NCBI RefSeq assembly: GCF_032118995.1
Contig: NC_092656.1
Span: forward strand, 13,568,261 to 13,632,260
Source of the DNA: Asterias amurensis
Taxonomy: Eukaryota; Echinodermata; Asteroidea; Forcipulatida; Asteriidae
Length of the DNA stretch: 64,000 nucleotides
Reading direction: 5' to 3'
The notes beneath the pieces are model-generated. The model saw nothing but the letters and a program-made list of their open reading frames with translations, did no database searches and was not told where the DNA came from. Of the stretch, positions 1 through 12,200 are shown one piece after another; position 1 is the stretch's first letter; each line of letters starts with the position of its first letter. A program made the position numbers and the translations under genes.

Positions 1-308
1 TTGTGAGAAACAGCTCCCTCTGAAGTGAAGTAGTTTTCGAGAAAGAAGTAATTTTCCACGTATTTGATTTCGAGACCTCAGATTTAGAATTTGAGGTCTC
101 GAAATCAAGCATCTGAGAAAGCACACAACTTCGTGTGACCATGGTGCGACAAGGGTTTATTTTTCTTTCATTAATATCTCGCAACTTCTATAACCAACTT
201 ATTGTGCTCAAATTTTCACAGGTTTGTTATTTTATGCGTATGTTGAGATACACCAAGTGAGAAGACTGGTCTTTGAAAATTACCAATAGTGTCCACTGTC
301 CACTGCCT
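1..308 (+). mobile_element. MITE family A, cut by window edge
   Basis: Family A is a non-autonomous foldback element of about 340-420 bp. Its ends are TTAA-AGGCAGTGGACACTATTGG and its inverse, and it has an internal palindrome around GAGACCTCA/TGAGGTCTC. This copy lacks its left end and finishes at a TTAA at 309-312. Plus is defined here as the strand reading GGCTCCCTCTGAAG. Confidence 0.85.
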
Positions 309-699
309 TTAAGTAACAGTTAAATAAGTGATAAAAAAGTACTTTGAATTTGAAGGAGTACATGTATATCCGTTAAATATAGAAAACCCTGTTATGACCA
401 GCAACAAACTGTGCCCATTGTTGAAACACATACGATAGTGACGCTTGAACACATGAAAACATGGTACATTTCATGACAAAACATCGCTCTCTGGGTGTTT
501 AAACAGTACCTAATTATTCCTTAGGAGTTTATGCCTCATAGGCCTATACCATAGATTTGAAATACTCACTTGAAAAATCAAAATGATGAAAGTGGTGTTG
601 AAATTGGACGGAATCTGGGATTTGTTTGTCAATTTTCCTCCACGCAATCGTAATTTTGTATCTCTGCTTCTGTAGTACTTGTTGACATGGAGCAAACGT

Positions 700-774
700 A
701 GACCCAGTGACTGGGTCATGACCGATAATGTCCAAATTTCGAAAAAAGGAATCTAGCGCCCCAGTCACTTGGTC
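700..774. repeat. Short derivative of the GACCCAGT TIR element
   Basis: The ends GACCCAGTGACTGGGTC and AGCGCCCCAGTCACTTGGTC match the termini of the element at 1832-2216, with only about 40 bp between them. It is probably an internally deleted relative. The rest of 313-1210 shows nothing recognisable. Confidence 0.45.
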
Positions 775-1214
775 TAAAGCAAACGCTACCCTACCAAAAT
801 ACAAAAACAAAACCTTAGGGAGAAAAAGGCATTGCAGAGAGTTTTTGTATTGCTACTCTGGCGACTACCGATTACTTTGGATCCTTTTAAAACATGAGTA
901 GTGATCGACTTGCAACGTTGGCCAAGCGCTGGATTTTGCCCCTCAAAAACGGCACGAGAGGTGCATCTTGTGACCTTCTAGAAACATTAATAAGGCTCCT
1001 CCCCGGGGGATCAGTAAAGCTGGGAAAGGGGACGGACGTTCATTCATGATTTTCTCGGGGCTATGGTATCTGCGCTACTACAGTGATTTGAGATTTCAAT
1101 CAAGCTTTCCGTTCATCTAAAAAAATTGTGCAATTGATTTAATGAATTTTAACTAACTCAAACGTACCGCGATCCAACGACGCGACTCGACTCGGTTGTA
1201 AAAACCGAGACAAA

Positions 1215-2500
1215 ACAATTCAATTGAATTCACTTTACTTTATTTCCAATTCCAAACAAATAAACAAAACAATTAGCAGTGAAAAAAGAACTATGTTTTA
1301 CAAGCAAATAAAATAATGATAATACATGAAGTAATACTATAATACTACATTTACAAGCAAAGGCAAAATATAAATTACGGAAAACAAGCAAAAAAACTTA
1401 CAGAGCACAAGGTGATGGAGTTGGAGGGGGCCCATAAAAACCAAAGCTTGTCGAGTATGGACCCCCTAACGAAAGCAATTAAGCATAACAATCAGTTTAC
1501 AAAAGGAAACAAACACAACACAGCACGTAGGCGCTAAATAAATACTAAGCAATAATTAAGAGATAAACATGAAACAGATAAACAAAACAAAAACCCCCAA
1601 AACACAAAAACAAGGACAAATTTTGCATCAATAATTTAACAGGATGACAAGTAAGGTGCGAAATTAGATTCATTTAAATTAAATTAATACTCATTAGAGA
1701 ACAAAAACAAAAAAAATGGAAAACCAGAATTAGGCAACAAGACTATAAAAATAATGTGAATAGGTGAATACAGGACATAATAGAACTAGGCACAATTATT
1801 AAGGAGGAACTGCTTAAGCTTACTTTTAAACTAGACCCAGTAACTGGGGCGCTGTACTCCTTTTCAACAATTTTTGATTTTATCTGTCGTACTGTTTCGT
1901 TATCATATACATCCGAAAATCGCAGACTTGTCAATCGCTCCACGATGCGGAGTTAAAAATCATCGATTTGGAGTTTAAAAAATGATCGTGAGTACAATTA
2001 AATGCCTGATGTTACATCCTAGACGTATCGAGAATAGAGTAGGCGATTTTAGAGCTAGTTTGTTTGGTCTTTTTGTCATTTTGAGGCATTTTTTGTGGCT
2101 GGGTGTCGCGAAAAACAGGGTATTTGTTAAAATTCTGTGCCGTTCCCTGGGGCGCTAGTACGACAGATAAAGTCAAAAATTGTTGAAAAGGAGTACAGCG
2201 CCCCAGTTACTGGGTCTACTTTTAAACATACTCAAATAAGTGGCATTAGTGAGAGGAGTGTTCAAAGAGTTCCAGAGTTTAGGACCTTGGTATTTAATAC
2301 TATTGTGAGAAAGAAGGGTCCTGGTAAAGGGAATGTGATAGTGGGAAGCTTGACGGGTACAATGAGTATGGATGGACTGATTATGGGTGAAAATGGAAGC
2401 AAGGCAGGAGGGTAAATTGTTGTGAGCAGCAACACACTGCCCTAAACTCAATGTAAAATTAATATTCAGAATCTTAAGAACTATCGGCAACTCCGAACTA
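1215..2500 (-). mobile_element. Non-LTR retrotransposon 3' fragment (reverse-transcriptase tail)
   Basis: On the minus strand the region near 2230-2480 encodes the C-terminal tail typical of LINE reverse transcriptases, with TRTLLSHNSIKYQGPKLWNS followed by a FKSKLKQFLL segment and a stop near 1793. The reading frame is split by a 385-bp insertion at 1832-2216. Removing the insertion and one copy of the flanking direct repeat restores the frame. The remaining stretch down to about 1215 is T-rich on the minus strand and ends near an AATAAA-type signal, as expected for a LINE 3' UTR. The catalytic RT domain and endonuclease are absent, so this is a 5'-truncated dead copy. Confidence 0.7.
1832..2216. 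mobile_element. TIR element inserted in the LINE, 11-bp TSD
   Basis: The terminal inverted repeats run GACCCAGTAACTGGGGCGCT inward and extend about 55 bp. The element is flanked by direct repeats TACTTTTAAAC at 1821-1831 and 2217-2227. A target duplication near 9-11 bp suggests a Mutator-like origin, which is inference. There is no transposase ORF. Confidence 0.75.
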
Positions 2501-2881
2501 TCATTCAACCTACCTCTGACAGGATTATCCAACAATGCAGTATTTTAATCGTTTAAAAGAAGTTCAGACGTGTGTAGGTTTTAGACACGAGAGTTATCGT
2601 GGGCGCTGCCATTTTGTTTAACGCAAAGGATTGTGGTACGTACTGTCTGTTGTTGTTGTTGTCACTAAAGTGGGCGGGGCGGGGCTAATAAGGGACGCCG
2701 GGTATGCTGGGTCTGAATGGGGCACAACATTCTTTGCTTCAAATGACATCCAATGTTGCTGTTTGGAATTGCTTACTACAAATTGTTCATGCCGTTCAAC
2801 ATAATACAGTTTATTATTTTTTTATAAGTGATCATAGCATCCGATCGAAATATCACACAAACTTTTCTCAAAGAAAATTAA

Positions 2882-3259
2882 AGGCAGTGGACACTATTGG
2901 TAATTGTCAAAGACTAGCCTTCACAGTTGGTGTATCTCAACATATGCATAAAATAACTAACCTGTGAAAATTTGAGCTCAATCAGTCATCGAAATTGCGA
3001 GATAATAATGAAAGAAAAAAACACCCTTGTCACACAAAGTTGTGTGCGTTTAGGTGGTTGATTTCGAGACCTCAAGTTCTAAACCTGAGGTCTTGAAATC
3101 AAATTCGTGGAAAATTACTTCTTTCTCGAAAACTATTGCACTTCAAAGGGAGCCGTATCTCACAATGTTTTATACCATCAACCTCTCCCCATTACTCGTC
3201 ACAAAGAAAGGTTTTATGCTATAATTATTTTTAGTAATTACCAATAGTGTCCACTGCCT
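2882..3259 (-). mobile_element. MITE family A, full length
   Basis: Both termini are present, flanked by TTAA at 2878-2881 and 3260-3263. Confidence 0.9.
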
Positions 3260-3263
3260 TTAA

Positions 3264-4374
3264 GCAATTTCAGTTTGAGACTTTGGAGGAACAAACAGGG
3301 GAAACCCCACACAAGTATGTAGGTACTGAAAACCAGCATGCCACGCTCCAGTCCAACCAGGGTCCACAGAGAGGGTGAAAGGCAAAAGAAAACACCAATG
3401 AGTAAACCTAATGAAGGCACACTAACCACACACTTTCAAATTTTCTAAGCTCAAATGAAATTTAGTTTAACTTCCTCAGAATAATTCCAAATTAACTCAA
3501 AATAATTCACCTTTTACTTTTTAAATTATAGTTCAAACTAGTACCGGTACAAAATAAAACCGAATTTCAAATAATAACAAATACTTTCAAGTTTCAAATT
3601 TATTTTGAAAAGCTACAATTATTTTCTGAAATTAAAAGCATTTTCTCCAATGCCAAATGATGCTAATTGGAATGTTATCATTGTGAACGTGAGATGTTTT
3701 TAAACAGAAACACCTGTGACTAATTAATGTACTAATTTTAAAAGCAAGTATGCCCAAAAAGGGCTTTTAAACTTAATGTCAAATTATTACTAAAGAACCT
3801 GTAGCACATTTTTTTTAAAGTAGTTTTTAGAAAACATACTCAAATAAAAAATAAACTACATACAAAAAAATCGCACACATCAAAGCCTCCCTATTAAGCC
3901 AAATAATCCCTCTACCTTAAAATTTGCTTTATGATTACAAAATAAACTACTCGGTCAACAGATTGAATGTGAGAGTTAATTGCTCTATTTTTTAGAAATG
4001 ATATTTGTGGGGTAGGATTTAATATGAAATAATGTTCCACCGACCTGCGCTTATCGCAGAGCTACAATTTTTACACCGGACTGCAGGCCTGTGAGGCGGG
4101 TAGTTTTAGTGTTGGGCCACAAGTTGAACACACATTTATTTATGGATTACTTTTTGCCTTGGAATGCTTTGTAGTTTAGAACAGAACACAGTACCATTCA
4201 TAACAATATCATAAAATACAGAACAACAATTGGAAAGACTAGAATAACTCTCATATAATAGAACAATTTGAAATAAATTGGAACATAATTTCCAGTTGGC
4301 ACTTTCATTGTTTAGTGTAGCAATTATTGTTTTCACAGGTTGTTTTTATTGTATCTATCAAAATTTATATAGGA
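3264..4374. other. AT-rich stretch, no gene seen
   Basis: Only short spurious ORFs are present. No splice-compatible coding similarity or recognisable repeat was seen by eye. Confidence 0.5.
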
Positions 4375-4678
4375 TTTAAACAATCAAGCTGTTCCAAAAA
4401 TGATGATGATAGTAGAAAACACCCCTTGAAATATTTCTGTCTGAATTAAATAATCTATATTTGCTTTGATGTTTATCGCTCAGTGAGCATTTAATTCATT
4501 TTTTTGTTTTGCATCGATGTCATGCAAAATGTGAAATTAGTTTTTCTCTATTTTCTTGTGACACAGATGGCCGATGGATCTCAAACTTCTACAGCTTTGT
4601 CAGTTCATGTATAAAGTGAACAACATAAAGTGCTTACAACTGTTTTGCTAACAAAACCAATTCTGTAATGTTCCTTTA
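4375..4678 (+). mobile_element. MITE family E
   Basis: Family E shares an internal ATGATGATAGTAGAAAAC block, a TCTCAAACTTCTACAG block and the end TGTAATGTTCCTTTAA. Other copies lie near 20995, 50205 and 61165. The left terminus is not clear here. Confidence 0.65.
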
Positions 4679-5449
4679 ACGTAGTTGTCATCCACTGTAA
4701 TTAAAAGACCATTGATTAGTGTAATGCATACAAATCAAGGTTAAAGAAAGTGTCAATCCATCACTAATTACAAACTTTGATACAAGTCTGAAATCTGATT
4801 TCAGTTCATACTTTGTTTCTAAGGTTGACAAAACAATATAATAGAGAATAGAAGGCACTTCTTTCCAAAAATTATACAACAAGCAAAACGAGCTTTGCTA
4901 AAAAATATTGCAACAAGTTCCAACTTTTTTCCTGTCAACTTCAGTTTCTATTTAAAATATTACGCTGACTGTGTATAACTCATTATTCAAATTAAGTGTG
5001 AGTGTATTAAACTAAGTGGGGAAGTAAAACAATCTTACAGCGAATGAAATGTATTTGTAAATCTTGGTTATTATTGTGTTATTATTGTGTATTTCCCGGA
5101 ATATCTTAGTTGTAAATTACTACCTCATTTTAAGAAATTGAAAATACAGCACATGTTCAAAAGATGAAATTCCAAATTTTGTTTGGGTTACAACTTGTTA
5201 TTTTTATTTTAGGGTAATTCAGTTGGTTCTGCAAATCCACAGTCCTAGACAGTGCAGTATTAAGTTCACTTTAAATCACATAGGGCAAAAGATGACCAGT
5301 AAATAAAGATGGGCAAGTATTGCATATAACTTTCAACATAAAAATGGTCAAAAGATTAATTTCAGGGGAGGCTAAAATTGATGGCTCAGGACTGTAAGGT
5401 CATCTGTGAGTTTGTGAGAGTACTTCATAGAATTGGGTATTGCAGATTG

Positions 5450-5575
5450 TGGAGCCCCTGTGGTTGACTTAGGACTAGTTCTGGGAGATATTAAAAACTC
5501 AAAGCTAGTCCTAAGTTAGGAACTCGTCCTAACTCAAGATAATACTAGTCTTAACTCTTTGTCAAATCAAATTGA
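5450..5575. repeat. Family H repeat (GGACTAGTCC), degenerate
   Basis: It carries repeated AGGACTAGT/CTAGTCCTAA motifs and an end resembling CTAACTCTTTGTGAAATC. Better copies lie at 30280 and 37661. Nothing else is recognised between 5576 and the hexosaminidase stop codon. Confidence 0.6.
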
Positions 5576-6225
5576 GTTTGGAGGTCTTGATGAGAGTTTG
5601 GCATAAAGAACATTTTGTTTTCAAAAAAAGAAAAATTCTGTGTGGACTTTGTTTTTATTTTTTCAAATTTTTATTTATGCCACTTAAGTTATGGGTATGA
5701 AATAACACTGAGCTGGAGCTTTAACTAGTGCAAGAAAAAGAACATGAATATCACATTTGAACTTAGTTCAATATCAAAAATATCTGATAAAATTGTTTAG
5801 AAAAGAGACCGAGATAAATTTTGTAGAAGAACATGTCAATTTTGGAAATTGTACCAAACTACTACAAGTTTAATGATAATGATCATTAAATAAAACAAGA
5901 AATAAGCAATATCAAATATGGCGACTTTATCGCCTTTTAGAACATCTTGCTGTATTATAAATTTGCATCTTTTTGAGGTGGGAGTAACTGAGTAAGTACT
6001 AGTAAGACTTATGGTTGTACCACGTAAGTACCACTGTTAGAGATGTGACTGTTTTTTAAATACAGAGATTTTACTCTAAACAATTTTTTACATATAAAAG
6101 CACCACCACATACCTAGTTGATTTTACCTCTGCATAAATTTTTGTTCTATTGTTTATTTGTTCCCCCAAAAATCTATTTGTCATCTTGTAGCATCCGGTC
6201 CTTATTGTCCTAATCACCACAGCAA

Positions 6226-6289
6226 TCATGGGCCCAGAGGAACATCACAGAAACCTGGACCAGTCACTGGTTCAGCCTGCAAACCACGC
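6226..6289 (-). CDS. Hexosaminidase exon 12 (C-terminus)
   Basis: It encodes [20 protein letters not shown] and a TGA stop. The last Cys corresponds to the conserved C-terminal disulfide Cys of the family (GFC). The acceptor is CCACTAG. The first base completes the Lys codon begun in exon 11. Confidence 0.9.
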
Positions 6290-9200
6290 CTAGTGGATGA
6301 GGAGAAAAAACATTTAAAAATTTACAGAGTTTTGTTTTCATTCTATGCTTTAAATTAAAACCACCTAAGTGCAACTGTCAGGAAACATTAGTGAACACAG
6401 AGTTGTGACTTTTCTGGTTTAATTTCAAAATCCTACTTTTAAATTTGTTTTCCTCCAAAGTCTGACCCTTTCTGATTTGTATCTTAAAATAAGCTAGTTT
6501 TGGTTTAATCACTTAACCAACCAATTCCGGATTAACATACCAGTGCTCTACCAACTGAGCTATCCAGCCCAATGGTGGTTTATTACTTGATATCTAAAAT
6601 AAGATGTGTACAACTCTGAAAAATTCTTAAATTTTTAAACAAAAAGCTGTGTCTAAAATTATAACCCTGTCTAAATGGATTTTTTTTTAATGGATGTGTG
6701 CGCATTGTTAGCCTCTTCAACCAGTCGTCAATACATACATTCTGTGGTAAATGCACTGAGTATTTTCCAGATTTGGTTAATGTAGTTTGCGGCTGGAAAT
6801 AAGTTAAGGCATATACCTTCGACCAGTGTGAAACTTTAAAAAGACTGCGTGTCCAACTCATGTGTGTGGAGAATCCAAAATGTTTGCAATCACCATCAAG
6901 TCTCAGATTATTTTTTATAAAAATGCTATGGTTGGTCTTGAAGATAAAAAAGAAAATTGTTAAGTAGGATTTGAAACTTTGCAAGAGACAAATAAAGTCT
7001 TACTTTAGCATCCTGCAGCGTTGCTCGGCTATTCTAGGAGCTGCTTTGCCAACATCATGAACAGTCTCTGCACTCCACAGTCTTTCTGCTACTGCACAAC
7101 CTCTTGGCCTACATGTATATACACATCACAAAAATAACATTATAGGCTGGTTGGAAGGAGGTCCACCTGATATAGTGTTTGACTAGTCACCATTTACCAA
7201 ATGCAGCCAACAAATCCTTCCAATTCATCGACACTTTTTGCTCTAAGGGATGCGTTGCCTTGAATTTTGCGATTTGGGCTTTAAAAAATGGGTCTTATTC
7301 AAAATAAAGTGAAATCGTATGACCGAAAAAGTGCTTTAAAAGTTGAATATAATAATTCACACAAGTATGCCTCGAAATTGAGTGGTTTTCCTCTTTTACT
7401 TTGTGAACAGCTCTCCATTGCTTGTTACCCAAGTTTTTATGCTAACAATTAATTTGAGTAATTATGAATAGTATCCAGTGCCTTTAAAGGATTCGGGTAC
7501 TTTTTCAAAATGTCCATAGATTTATATTAAACTTACAGGGTTTGAAGATATTGATAGTGGAAAGCTTCCCCTCAAATATTACTTACTGAGGTGCTGTAGT
7601 TTTGAGAAATGTGTAAAACAATGTCATGAAAATACCTTTGTAAATGCTTAAAATAATTTTCGTTTCATGAGACAAAAATTATTTTCATGACATTTACTCA
7701 TTACCCAAAAACTACAGCACCTCAGCACGTAGTATTTTTAGGGAAGCTTTCTACTACCATTATCTTCAAACTGTGTAAGTTTAGTGTAAATCTGTGGACA
7801 TTGTGTTTTTTGTCCCATAAAAAGTACATAGACCATTTAAAGCCATTATACACTTTCGGTAAACAGTATTGTTCAAGTCCCACACTTCGTGTATCACAAC
7901 TTATATATAAAATAACAATCCTGTGGAAATTTAGGCTCAATCGGACATCGGAGTCGGGAGAAAATAACGGGAAAACCCACTCCTGTTTTCGCGCGTTTCG
8001 CCGTGTCATGACATGTGTTTATAACAAATCCGTAATTCTCGTTAACGAGAATTTATATTGTTTTACCGTTTTCTCAAAAAGTAAAGCATTTCATGGACTA
8101 ATATTTCAAGAGAAGTCTTTCACCATTACCTTCTGTAAACCCTGTAAATTATTTGTAAATCTGTGAACTTTTTTTTTTTTCTCTGTACCGAAAGGGTCCA
8201 ATGGCTTTAACCCGAACCTGTAATTGCTTACCAGCTTCGCTGCATCAGATTGGTAGCATCAACATACTCTCCCCACATGCATGCTTCTCCACCAAACACC
8301 AAATCCTTCTGAGCTTGCGTACCTGTCAAATAAAACAATGACTTTATGTCAAGAAACATTTCTCTGATATATTGTCCAACAAAATTGTTTGGTAGTTTTG
8401 TGCAGTGATGCATGATAATTTCGTCCTCTTCTTTGATGAAATTGCAAACTTCTCAAAGTGCAATGCTAACTTTAACATTAGCAAAGTGAAAAAGGTTGCT
8501 ACAAACAACTTTTATCAGATAAAATACAGGCATTTTAAAGACACAGGACACTTTTGGTACTTGTCAAAGACAGTCTTCTCACTTGGTGTATGAACAAATA
8601 ACAAACCTGTGAAATCATGTACTCAATTGGTCGTCGAAGTTGCGAAACAATGGAAGAAAAAACACCCTTGTCACACGAAGTTGTGTGTTTTCAGATGCTT
8701 GATTTCGGTACCTCAAAATCTTACTCTGAGGTCTCAAAAATCAAATTCAAATATTTTGGTCGAAAATTACTTCTTTCTCGAAAACAACGTTGAGGGAACC
8801 GACTCTCAAATTGTTTATACTATCAACAGCTCTCCGTTGCTTGTTACCATGTAAGTTGGTATTACCAAAAGTGTCCACTGCCTTTAAACATGACTTTAAT
8901 GTGATAAAAAAGCCTGCACTTTACCGAGTTGCATGTGGTAAGCTTGAGTGTAATACAGGTTGCGAGCTTAGAAAGCTGAAGGTGTTGGGTTATAAGGCTG
9001 ATTAGATTAACAAGCAACTAGATAGTCAGAGTAGGATGAGGAAAATATTCTAGTTTCCAGACAACGGACAGAGTATCCTGACTGAAAAGTTGAGTCCATC
9101 AGCTCTTCTCAGAACCACCAATCACTCAAAAGAGATCTAACTATACTACTTGGTGTCACCGCAAATTTCTGATGTTATTGTCTTCCACCATGCAAACATT

Positions 9201-12200
9201 CAAGACTGATATTCTTATTTAGTAATGCACAACCTTGTCACAACAGTAAACTATAGCTTAATTTCACATACAACTTGTATCATTTGCTTTACTTTTCCAG
9301 CCCCCTGAAAATTATATGTTTAGTATTCCCACAAAAGCCCTTTTCACACTGTATTACTTATCAAAGTGGAATACAGCCCTGGGGAGGCCCCAGAAGTTGT
9401 TTTAACACAAGATTACCCTGGCACACTTTCACACTGTCCCGCCTCAGCCCTACTCCACAGGGTTCTGGCTGCACGTTTCAAGAGTACCCCAGGGTTTTAC
9501 CGCTCACCCTCTACTCCAGAGCAGGGGTGTATACTCCCTGGGGTATGCACATTTTGCCAGGATAGATCTGGGGTAAAGCGCTGCAAGTGTGAAGCGGCCA
9601 GCCAGAGTAGTGTGAAAAGAGCTACAGTGATGTGATGGCAATTCCCTCCATTCCTTTACAACTATCAGGTCAGTACACCAAAGCTACTGCCTTCAAATCC
9701 AGCAAAGGAATCCTTATTACATTAACTCAGGTTTCCTCAATACTCAACAACACACCAGTTTTTTTTGTTTTTTTTTTTAATCCCCAATGTGCTGTTTGCT
9801 TGTTAGAGTTAGAGTTTTATGTTACCTGGCCGAAATTGGGGTTTTCTACTTGCCACAAAAGCTATATGTTTTTTGTATTGACCAACCAATTTACAAAATT
9901 CTGTAAAATCAACGTGGAAAACTGAAACCCCCAAGACTTAATCTTTGAAAAGAGGGGTTGCTATTGAAACGTGTTTTTTTTAAGTGTGATATTATAGTGC
10001 AATTTTGTAATGTAAGTTCACCCCAAACAAGGATCAATGTCACTCTTGGTAAGGGGCTACAAGAAGAATACATTGGAAAACAAACAAACAAACAATATCA
10101 CATTTTTTGAGAGAGAAAAAACTAAGAAATATGGAAATGTGGATATATGTTGCAAAACACAGCAGTTATCAAATTATCAAATCTGATGATACTAAGGTGT
10201 ACAGACATCCAAATCAATTTTTTTTTCAACTTTGTAAAATGGTAAAGTTCAGGGATTAATAGGGTATTTTTGTTGCTTAGAAGAAATTTATCAGAGATGT
10301 TAAGTTTGCATCGGGGATAAAGAATATTAATTTTGTTTTTTACCCATACACCGATGTGTGTTAGCATTGTATACTCAGTACTTTCCCGAGTCCTGTGAAA
10401 AAAATATCACAGGTATGTTACTCGGGTGGGATTTGAACCCACGACCCTTGCAATTCTAGAGCAGTGTCTTACCAACTAGATTACCGAAGTTGCCCGGTAG
10501 CTAGAGGCAGTTCGAATCCTATGTTTTGGCAGCGGGTACTGCAACGGTATTAGAGATGTTAAATTTGCATCGGGGATAAAGAAGACACGCTTACAGGGGT
10601 AAGACACTGCTCTAGAATTGCAAGGGTTGTGGGTACTAATCCCACCCAAGTAACATGTCTGTACGTGGTATTTTTTCACAGGACTCAGGAAAGTACTGAG
10701 TTTACAGTGCTAACACACATCAGTGTGTGGGTGAAAACCAAAATGAATAGCAGGAAGTTGTTAAATAACATTTTCTACTTAAGCAGCTCTATCAGATAGG
10801 TTCTAGGTGTTAAGCATTATTCCTATCCTACTCTGAGCTTGCTAATGATAGTTTGCACACAAACAAACAGAAAAGTAAACATTTTCAACCAGTGGCCACT
10901 TCATGTGCTGTGGATACGGTTTATGAACCAGACAATTTGCATTTGAATTTCAGTTTTGGAAGTCAAATGTACTGAAGTGGGGTGTAACCCCTCCCCCCCT
11001 AAAAAAAAACCTCCAAACATAAACACTGACATGACTAATGGTAAAAATCACTCTGACTCAAATTTGAAAACCTATAGAACAATATCATATTGACACTCGT
11101 GCAGACCAACATATAACAAGGTTTGAGCAGAATAAATAAACAAGGATTAATTGGCTGGTAGTTAACTTCTTGATGTGTACAGCAGAAAAACACCAAAAGA
11201 ACAAAGCTTGAAAGCTAGAGAGATGTTAATCAAGACTGTTGATTTTAACCAGTAAGTGCCTCAACATTCAAAGGAGAGAGTTACAGGAGTCAGACAAGAA
11301 TGCATATTTTACACACAATATTTAAAGGCAGTGGACACTATTGGTAATTACTCAAAAAAATTATTAGCATACAACCTTACTTGGTAACAAGTATGTAATG
11401 GGGAGAGGTTGACAGTATAAAACATTGCGAGAAATGGCTCCCTCTGAAGTAACGTAGTTTTCGAGAAAAAAGTAATTTTCCACGAATTTGATTTCGAGAC
11501 CTCAAGTTTAGAATTTGAGGTCTCGAAATCAAGCATCTGAAAGCACACAACTTCGTGTGACAAGGGTGTTTTTCTTCTTTCATAGTTATCTCGCAACTCC
11601 GACGACCAATCAAGCTCAAATTTTCACAGGTTTGTTACTTTATGCATATGTTGAGCAAGTGAGAAGACTGGTCTTTGACAATTGCCAGTAGTGTCCACTG
11701 TCTTTGAGCAATTAAAATAAGCCAATTAACTGGGTAAAAAAAAAGCTCATGCATGGAATGAAGCTTTGAAGATGAGTGTTGAGTGTTGAGAGTCAAAACT
11801 TAGAGAGTCAAACTATCTAAATATCATTAACACGATCATCACAGCTTCAAAATAATTCATGTGTTACTCTTCTCTTTTCCTGTTACTGATTTGCCAGTTA
11901 CAGGGATTTTTTATTAAACAGTGGCTAAGGTTTTACGGCAGAGGAATGCCTACGAAATCAGTAAAGTTAAAAAACAAATAAGCAAAGGCCTGTGTGTTAC
12001 TTCAGACCGTAACAATCAACCTATCTGACGATTTCAACTTAGTCATGTCAAAGAACTACTTCTATACATTATGACAAAAATGGCACTGATGGTGGAGTCC
12101 GTCGAGTGATGCCATGAGCAAAATGAAACTCGTCCTCCACAGTTCAACAATGACGAAATGGTTCTATCAAAAAGCTGCATGGAACGCCTTCAACAATCAA

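Noticed and set aside
3238..3429. 63-codon hydrophobic minus-strand ORF (MVSVPSLGLLIGV..)
   Set aside because: It starts from unremarkable sequence next to MITE A and has no recognisable motif or neighbour exon.
6515..6576. Possible tRNA gene on the minus strand
   Set aside because: There is a good A box, but the anticodon arm, T arm and B box cannot be formed.
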